A stretch of DNA of 64,000 nt from an uncultured Paraglaciecola sp. (GTDB lineage: Bacteria > Pseudomonadota > Gammaproteobacteria > Enterobacterales > Alteromonadaceae), in assembly GCF_913020055.1 (NCBI RefSeq), contig NZ_CAJWCF010000007.1, forward strand, positions 1 to 64,000. The letters are read 5' to 3'. Under the pieces are notes generated by a model, which was not told the DNA's origin, did no database searches, and worked only from the letters and a program-made list of their open reading frames with translations. Below, one piece after another: positions 58,591 to 64,000 of this stretch (position 1 is the stretch's first letter; each line of letters starts with the position of its first letter). The translations under genes were made by a program, and so were the position numbers.

Positions 58591-60471
58591 CTAGAATTGG
58601 TATTTCAAACCAATATGCGGCGTGTCGCCAGCGGTATTAAAGGCTGCAAGATCTTGATAACTTTTGTCGAATAAGTTTTCAACTCTGGCGAACACCGTTA
58701 AACGAGTATTGACCCGGTAACGGGCGCTGATATCAATCACTTCATAGTTGTCTAAGGGGAGTGCGACACTCTCAAAAGTCGTTTCATCCAGTACCAGATC
58801 AACAAAATCCTGCACTAACCTTAAATTGGCAGACAAGGTCAACTTATCGATTTGGTAATCAAAACCAATATTTGCCATGTTTTTTGGACGGCGTAAACGT
58901 TGTTCGCCAGCAGTATCTTTGGTTTGGTTATAAGTGTAGTTTAGATTCAATCGCAGGGCATCACTCACTTTGACATCGGCAATCAGCTCTGCACCTTCTG
59001 AGCTAGATTGACCTAGGTCTTGTAAATAACCCGAATAGCCTGCCAAATCAAAAAAGATACTGTCTTCAATGGTTTGATCAAAATAGATAACCTCAAAACG
59101 AGAGCCTTGTTTTGTACTGTATTCAAGGGCTATTTCATAACCTTTGGTGGTTTCTTCTTGCAAGGCTGTAGTGGCTGCTGGTGCAAAAGCATAAGGCCCA
59201 CGGTTGTATTCTACTTCAAACAAGCTAGGTGCTCTAAATCCCGTACCATAGGCTGAGCGAAGTTTGATTTCATCATCACCTAGTGTCCAGATATAAGCGC
59301 CGCTTACCCTAACACTGGTATGTTCACCAAAGTCTTCGTTATCATCATGGCGCACACCGGCAGTTATATATAAATTGTCGAGTAACTCGCCTTGATATTC
59401 AAAATAATAACCTGTGCTAATTCGGCTTTGTTCAGCTGTAGTAATTTGTTCTTCTTCCCAATCGAATCCGTAAACCAATTGATGCTCTTGGTTGAGTTGG
59501 GTGTTGCCTAAATATTCTACTCTTTGTAATACACCTTTAGTCAAAAAATCAGACAATCCTTGATTAAAGTTTTCCCGTTCAATAAGGGTTTTAGCATAGG
59601 CTAATTCATGTTGTGATTTGTCTGTGGAGTAATTTAGATCTGCCCGCAGGTTAGACTGGTTAAATTCACTTTCGCAATCATTACTGGCGCTTGCGCCAAA
59701 TCCACAGTTATCAAACTGACCTAGACCCTGGTTGTTTCTAAACACTAAACCTAAGCTTAAATCGTCGTTGATTTGCACACCTAAGCGAGAGTGAATAGTG
59801 GTGTTTTCGTAACCGTCTTTATCTTGCCTGGGATCGTCTAATCGTGAATTAAATCCATCGGTTTGGTAATCTGAGGCCGCAACGAAATAATCGAAATCTT
59901 CATGATTTGCGCCCATATTGGCGGATAGATTGCGTGAGTTATATCCTCCAAATTCACCACTAAGATTACCTGAGAACTGCTCTGAAGGTGAGCCGCTATA
60001 AATATTGATTACACCTCCAGCATCAGCACCATAGGCTAAACCTTGTGAACCTCGTAGTATTTCAACTCGAGCAATATTGGAGCTTTGTAAATGAGCCAGT
60101 TGTGGGCCGACTTGTGTACCAGTGGGGTCAGATATATCTACGCCATCTATACGAACTAAGGTGCGATAACCTTCTTCACCGCGCACCCGTAAGGCAGTAG
60201 TGGAACCCACGCCGCCACTATTGGTTGCGCTGATAGCAGGTTGTATTTTTAGCACGTCGGTTAAGTTGGCGTATCCGCGAGCATCGATATCTTGTTGGGT
60301 GATGATGGATACCGAAGTCGCAATTTCACGCAATGGCATCGAAACTCGACTAGAGACCACTACCATTTTTTCTATTTCATTTTCTTCGTTTTGGCCATTT
60401 TGTTCAGCTGCATAAATAGAGCTGGCGAAAAGGCTTGTGCTAATGGCTAATGCCAGTGTTGTGTGTTTCAT
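58591..60471 (-). CDS. btuB: TonB-dependent receptor, BtuB-like (cobalamin uptake)
   Basis: 626 residues. Signal peptide (LALAISTSLFASSIYA), TonB box EKMVVVSSR near residue 35, plug domain (about 45-150: QQDIDARGYANLTDVLKI, VRIDGVDI, EILRGSQGLAYGADAGGVINI) and a 22-strand-type barrel ending in the aromatic HIGLKYQF. Size and plug match BtuB rather than the larger siderophore receptors. The cobalamin riboswitch on the same strand upstream supports vitamin B12 as ligand. The downstream betBA genes are probably separate. No btuF/btuCD here. Confidence 0.9.
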   Translation of the reverse strand: MKHTTLALAISTSLFASSIYAAEQNGQNEENEIEKMVVVSSRVSMPLREIATSVSIITQQDIDARGYANLTDVLKIQPAISATNSGGVGSTTALRVRGEEGYRTLVRIDGVDISDPTGTQVGPQLAHLQSSNIARVEILRGSQGLAYGADAGGVINIYSGSPSEQFSGNLSGEFGGYNSRNLSANMGANHEDFDYFVAASDYQTDGFNSRLDDPRQDKDGYENTTIHSRLGVQINDDLSLGLVFRNNQGLGQFDNCGFGASASNDCESEFNQSNLRADLNYSTDKSQHELAYAKTLIERENFNQGLSDFLTKGVLQRVEYLGNTQLNQEHQLVYGFDWEEEQITTAEQSRISTGYYFEYQGELLDNLYITAGVRHDDNEDFGEHTSVRVSGAYIWTLGDDEIKLRSAYGTGFRAPSLFEVEYNRGPYAFAPAATTALQEETTKGYEIALEYSTKQGSRFEVIYFDQTIEDSIFFDLAGYSGYLQDLGQSSSEGAELIADVKVSDALRLNLNYTYNQTKDTAGEQRLRRPKNMANIGFDYQIDKLTLSANLRLVQDFVDLVLDETTFESVALPLDNYEVIDISARYRVNTRLTVFARVENLFDKSYQDLAAFNTAGDTPHIGLKYQF

Positions 60472-60512
60472 AAAATCCTCAATCTATAAACCTAGATTTT
60501 GCAGTGAAAACA

Positions 60513-60632
60513 CGAGAAAGACCGGCATCCACTGAAGCGCCTGGCTATGGGAAAAAGTTCTCATCACCAATAAGGTGACCACGAACTTTCTCCCTACGCC
60601 AATCACAACATTGGTTACCACTCTTTCCACGA
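60513..60632 (-). ncRNA. Unassigned structured leader segment between the riboswitch and the receptor gene
   Basis: Three to four nested stems can be drawn on the minus strand: an outer pair (GAAAGA near 60628-60621 with TCTTTC near 60521-60515), CCAAT/ATTGG (60599-60614), a 20-bp imperfect hairpin (60549-60594, GGTGACCACGAACTTTC against its partner arm) and GGC/GCC near 60524-60541. It ends 42 bp before the btuB-like ATG. It lacks the B12 box and is not a second cobalamin aptamer; GCGTAGGGA recalls a TPP-riboswitch piece, but the other TPP elements are missing. Confidence 0.4.
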
Positions 60633-60814
60633 GTTCTACAACGAAATCAAGGATAAAAAGTAAACGATTGAGAGGGGGGTAAAAGAGGATGCTTGACTGA
60701 AAAGTTAACTTATATATTCAAGATAATGAGTCTTAAAATACCAAAGGTTAACTATTGCAGGAATATGCATTCTAATGAAGCCCGCCGCTCCATACGTACA
60801 AAAGCTAATGTCAT

Positions 60815-60957
60815 AGGCCGGTGTCGGGCTTCAATATGGCTAGCATATTTTACCGTTGCGGGGGCAGCGGTGGATTCGCACATAACATACCAACAGTTAG
60901 GCACACCACACTTCCCGTTTACCCTATCCAGATTGATTGGAGTCAACCGATAGGCAC
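60815..60957 (-). promoter_or_regulatory. Cobalamin (adenosylcobalamin-type) riboswitch
   Basis: On the minus strand it runs GGTGCC (60957-60952), AACGGGAAG, GGTG, GCGAATCCACCG, the B12 box GCTGCCCCCGCAACGGTAA (60868-60850), then GAAGCCCGACACCGGCC (about 60831-60815). All conserved blocks occur in the canonical order and spacing. It lies 344 bp upstream of the btuB-like receptor on the same strand, an unusually long distance. Expected action is repression when B12 is plentiful. Confidence 0.93.
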
Positions 60958-60974
60958 CTAGAATAGCGGCGCAG

Positions 60975-61003
60975 AAGATACGTTTTGTACCCCACAAAGT
61001 CAA
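60975..61003 (-). promoter_or_regulatory. Promoter of the riboswitch/btuB-like transcript
   Basis: On the minus strand TTGACT (61003-60998), a 17-bp spacer and TATCTT (60980-60975). Transcription would start about 10 bp before the first conserved riboswitch block, as expected. The rest of the 60472-61146 gap holds no gene. Confidence 0.65.
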
Positions 61004-61146
61004 TGTCTTGCATTGGAGTTTTTGCGAAAAAAAAGTTCAAAAAATGACAAAACCGTTATAAACGGCTTTAGAATAATATTAAGCAGGTGAACTGGAGTAA
61101 AATGAAAGTTAAGGGTTAGATAACCTATATTCAATCGTCATTCTGG

Positions 61147-61935
61147 CTAAGCTTTGCCTGCAACGTAGATGAACTCATTGGTTGGAAACACAATACTGCC
61201 ATCGTCGTGAGTAAAGTTTTTGCATCCTAATTGGATTGCTTCTTTCATCTTACTTTCGCCAATCACCTTCATCATGCCTTGATAGGGCCCAGCCCCCAAT
61301 GAATATTCCCACTTCTGAGCAAAGTTATCATAGCTAAAGGGACAGTTTGCTTTGCCAGTACCAGTTATCTCAAGTCCTGCATCTTTAAACAATGCTTCTA
61401 GAATGCCTGGGGCTGAAAGTGCGAAAGGGCCACCTGGTTTTGCATCTGCTGGTGGAGGTGGCATTGCTGCCTTAGTGGCAGAAAAAACAGCTTTGTAGTC
61501 GATGTTTTCTGGTGGACCAAAGAGGCAAGCGACTACCGTACCACCCTTTTTACATACTCGTTTAAACTCGCGCAAAGTAGCAATAGGGTCCTCGGCGTAT
61601 TGTACACAGTTTGCGGCAAAGACGACGCCGAAAGACTCATCCGGAAAATCGAAAGATTGAATATCGCCTACGGTAAAACAGCCATCTGGCACTGCTTTGC
61701 TCACAAAGGTAATAAGCCCTTCGGCGGCGTCAATGCCTGTTACCTTTGCCCCTCTCGCGGCGGCCAAAACCGACGCCGTTCCGGTTCCGCAACCCGCGTC
61801 GAGAATCCGTGTCCCAGTTGCAACATTCGCTGTGCTCAACATTGCTTCGACGATGGGAATATGTAGTCGTTCCTGAATATTCCAACCAGAGGGGTTATGG
61901 TTCCAAAGTGACCCTTGAATTGTTGCTGATCCCAT
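61147..61935 (-). CDS. SAM-dependent class I methyltransferase
   Basis: 262 residues from the ATG at 61935, with AGGAG seven bases upstream; a GTG two codons earlier is in frame. Motif I is ILDAGCGTGTASVLAAARGA, the acidic loop is GIDAAEGL, then FAANCVQYAED, where UbiE/Methyltransf_11 proteins have the post-I and motif II region. Small-molecule methyltransferase of the UbiE-like type, substrate unknown. It stands alone on the minus strand, 93 bp after the next gene's start. Confidence 0.85.
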   Translation of the reverse strand: MGSATIQGSLWNHNPSGWNIQERLHIPIVEAMLSTANVATGTRILDAGCGTGTASVLAAARGAKVTGIDAAEGLITFVSKAVPDGCFTVGDIQSFDFPDESFGVVFAANCVQYAEDPIATLREFKRVCKKGGTVVACLFGPPENIDYKAVFSATKAAMPPPPADAKPGGPFALSAPGILEALFKDAGLEITGTGKANCPFSYDNFAQKWEYSLGAGPYQGMMKVIGESKMKEAIQLGCKNFTHDDGSIVFPTNEFIYVAGKA

Positions 61936-62027
61936 TTTCACTCTCCTTAGTTGTTGAGTATATTGGCGATGTCTCCCATGCCGACTGAATCAAAGCAAGG
62001 TTAAGACAAAGAATACGTCATTAGAGT

Positions 62028-62747
62028 TTAGACCGCGATAACATCCTTTCCACATGAGGCATGCCTTGGTGTGCTATCCACTTTAGTGTTAGGTAGTAAA
62101 CCTTTTTGTTTAAGTTGTCTCATCGAGTGTTCTAATTTTGGGACTAATAAAACGTGCCGTTTGTTGACAAAATGATAACTTAAGCGGGCTAAAGTAGGTT
62201 CGTTATGGAAGTACAATTTATCTGTTTGTAGCGCACAAAGCACTTTGTTGGATTCGATGGTTGAGCTCAAAAACGCTTGGGCGATGCCTTTTTCTAACAT
62301 ACGCACAATGGCAATTGGTTTCGATTCAAATCGGCATCTTAACTTCGATGATTCACAAAAGGCCGGCGCACTTTGAAAGCTGGAAAGTATAACAATATTT
62401 GTGTTAGCCGCTATATTGCAGTCTTCTTTATTCAGGCAATAGAATCCAGAATGAAACACGTCGAGAGGTTCGTTGACTTTTATAAGGTTAGGGTAGTGTT
62501 TTGCGGTTAATTCAAATCTTCCGGCTTCTGCATCGAATACTCCTTGATTGACGAGTCGCAGGCCTCGTTTTGAAGGGTAATAAACCAGCTTTGGAATTAT
62601 CTTAAGTGGAGCATACAGCTGAGTATAAATATTTTCTATTGAGATTTGTTCGGTGTGCCCCTCATAAGTTTCAACAATATTAATGGTGAAAGATTCAGCA
62701 TCTGAACAAGTAGTAAACACAATAAAAAATAAGATCAAAAGACGCAT
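62028..62747 (-). CDS. Periplasmic solute-binding-like (SBP_bac_3-type) protein
   Basis: 239 residues with a signal peptide (LLILFFIVFTTCSDA). The layout resembles a family-3 binding-protein domain: INIVETYEGHTEQ, FDAEAGRFELTAKHYPNL, then IAIVRMLEKGIAQAF. No transport genes are near. In Alteromonadales such lone proteins often act as sensors or are orphan; the neighbour upstream is a diguanylate cyclase. Family call is moderate. Confidence 0.6.
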   Translation of the reverse strand: MRLLILFFIVFTTCSDAESFTINIVETYEGHTEQISIENIYTQLYAPLKIIPKLVYYPSKRGLRLVNQGVFDAEAGRFELTAKHYPNLIKVNEPLDVFHSGFYCLNKEDCNIAANTNIVILSSFQSAPAFCESSKLRCRFESKPIAIVRMLEKGIAQAFLSSTIESNKVLCALQTDKLYFHNEPTLARLSYHFVNKRHVLLVPKLEHSMRQLKQKGLLPNTKVDSTPRHASCGKDVIAV

Positions 62748-62872
62748 TTGAAAATAGTCTTATTAATATTTGAAGAGTAAAAGTTACGCTATTATAAAAT
62801 GAGTTGCAAATCGTTGGTAACTTAATGGGGTACAATATTTAGATATGTTCACACTTCAGATATTTTTGAGAA

Positions 62873-63843
62873 CTATCTTTTATTCAATGAGGTTTTTTTA
62901 CCACTAATATCAGAGTTGGACTTAAACTTATCAAGAATAATGACTTGATTACGGCCGTTATTTTTTGCCCGGTACAGAGCTATATCAGATTGACTGTAAA
63001 GCAGCTCAAAAGTGCAGTCTAACCAGCTTTCAATCAAGCCTATTGATAATGTAATATTAACTGGCTTGTCAGGCGTATTGAATGTGTTGGCCATGACTGT
63101 TTCGCGTAATCGGTTTATGATTTCATAAGCTTCTGTGGCTTGGGTGTCACGCAGTAAAATACCAAACTCTTCGCCACCTATACGCCCAAAATTATCATAT
63201 TCACGTAATGTGTTTTTAATTGTGACAATTGGCGGAGAACATTATCGCCAACAAGATGCTCATACTCATCGTTAACTTTTTTGAAGTAATCAATATCTAA
63301 TAAACAAAAAGTAAATTCCTTTTTAGTTCTTCTATAAAGACTTATTTCAGATTTGACATTAACTATAAAGCTACGGCGATTGGCAATTTGGGTGAGTTCA
63401 TCTGTTAAGGTTAGTCTAGTAATTTTATGAATCTGTTCAGACAGAGTTTGTTCAACACCTTTCTGCATAGTCATATTTTTTGCTTGTAACAGTAATTCCC
63501 CTGTTGGGAGAGTCTGTTCAGACATTAGGTACCAACTACCATCAGTATGATCCACTTCAAAAATTCGAAATTCTAGACTCCGTCTTTTGTTTTGGGCGAA
63601 CTTTAACCAATGCTCAATATCTTTGGTTTCTATATTTGGACCTTGCTGATTTTGAAAAGCAATTCGGACAAGTTGGTTGAAGCTTTGCCCGATCATTTGG
63701 TCGAATTCAATACACATAAAATCGGCATAGGCTTGATTGCAGCCAACTAATAAATCTTCAGCTGAATAAATGGCATAGCCATCTTGAGTGACTTCAAGAA
63801 AGTCGCCTATTCGAGAGGCTAATGTTAAAACTCCGTCTTTCAT
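62873..63843 (-). pseudogene. PAS-GGDEF diguanylate cyclase, frame interrupted at an A5 run
   Basis: The first part (63843 to about 63220) encodes an N-terminal PAS domain (YAIYSAEDLLVGCNQAYADF) and the start of a GGDEF domain (LTDELTQIANRRSF, DIDYFKKVNDEYEHLVGD). The rest continues in another frame: NTLREYDNFGRIGGEEFGIL, then the conserved ITLSIGLIES and DIALYRAKNNGRNQV, to 62873. One extra A in the A5 run near 63214-63220 restores a single frame of about 323 residues with an intact GGEEF site. A GAGG site precedes the ATG. Same kind of defect as at 15129-15134. Confidence 0.85.
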
Positions 63844-64000
63844 ACTACCTCTATATGTATATAGGAAGAGTAAATGTTATCCCTTATTTACAATACTGAC
63901 TCTGATTGTAAAAGTGCTAACCTACCATAATTGGCAACTGCTGGTTTGTACATTAAATTTGCCTGACAAAGTTATAATTCAACATGGGTAATAACCCAAC

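Noticed and set aside
60590-60632. TPP riboswitch suggested by GCGTAGGGA
   Set aside because: The CTGAGA and ACCTGAtCTGG elements needed for the TPP aptamer are absent on both strands.
60693-61003. Small ORFs over the riboswitch on both strands
   Set aside because: They overlap a well-supported structured RNA, lack ribosome-binding sites and encode nothing recognisable.

Overview
This 64 kb window looks like a chromosomal segment of a marine gammaproteobacterium of the Alteromonadales, most likely close to Paraglaciecola or Glaciecola. That is an inference from the rpsU-dnaG-rpoD order, the plsY/folB/folK/uppP block, the number of TonB- and c-di-GMP-related genes, and base use that is moderately AT-rich. 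No rRNA, tRNA, CRISPR array, prophage or transposase gene was recognised.

Layout: (1) 1-5.3 kb is the core macromolecular synthesis locus, rpsU-yqeY-dnaG-rpoD on the minus strand, with tsaD divergent. (2) 5.3-10.9 kb is an accessory insert: a CadC/ToxR-type membrane regulator, a PEP-CTERM exported protein and two paralogous collagen-like secreted proteins. (3) 11.0-13.7 kb returns to core genes: plsY, then folB-folK-uppP-hinT with overlapping ends. (4) 13.7-27.2 kb is a signalling and protease region. It holds a frameshifted GGDEF-EAL gene, a decayed fragment of an M49-like peptidase, a subtilisin-family protease ending in seven 12-residue Trp repeats, a 1489-residue hybrid sensor kinase, a REC-GGDEF-EAL effector and an intact M49-like lipoprotein peptidase. 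(5) 27.4-33.6 kb has an HDOD protein, rdgC, a histidine kinase and phoB-phoR. (6) 33.8-37.9 kb encodes a MacAB-like exporter. (7) 38.1-44.6 kb is a run of hydrolases: beta-lactamase-fold, S9 oligopeptidase, HExxHxxGxxH metalloprotease, and a NUDIX gene with an in-frame amber codon. (8) 44.7-52.4 kb has a conserved protein of unknown function, an ECF sigma/anti-sigma-like pair, TonB, a frameshifted lipoprotein gene, a HAD lipoprotein, a TPR protein and a chromosomal Qnr-type pentapeptide protein. (9) 52.5-60.9 kb has rlmD, a betB-betA-BCCT choline-to-betaine operon and a BtuB-like receptor behind a cobalamin riboswitch. (10) 61.1-64 kb has a methyltransferase, a solute-binding-like protein and a frameshifted diguanylate cyclase.

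Two coherent stories stand out. The first is the 16.3-25.3 kb protease/sensor/c-di-GMP unit, bounded on both sides by same-orientation M49-like peptidase sequences, one decayed and one intact. The second is the riboswitch-controlled receptor, whose roughly 490-nt leader carries another structured segment between the riboswitch and the gene. Four genes are interrupted, three by single-base frame slips at or beside short A/T runs and one by an amber codon, so sequencing error must be separated from real gene decay.
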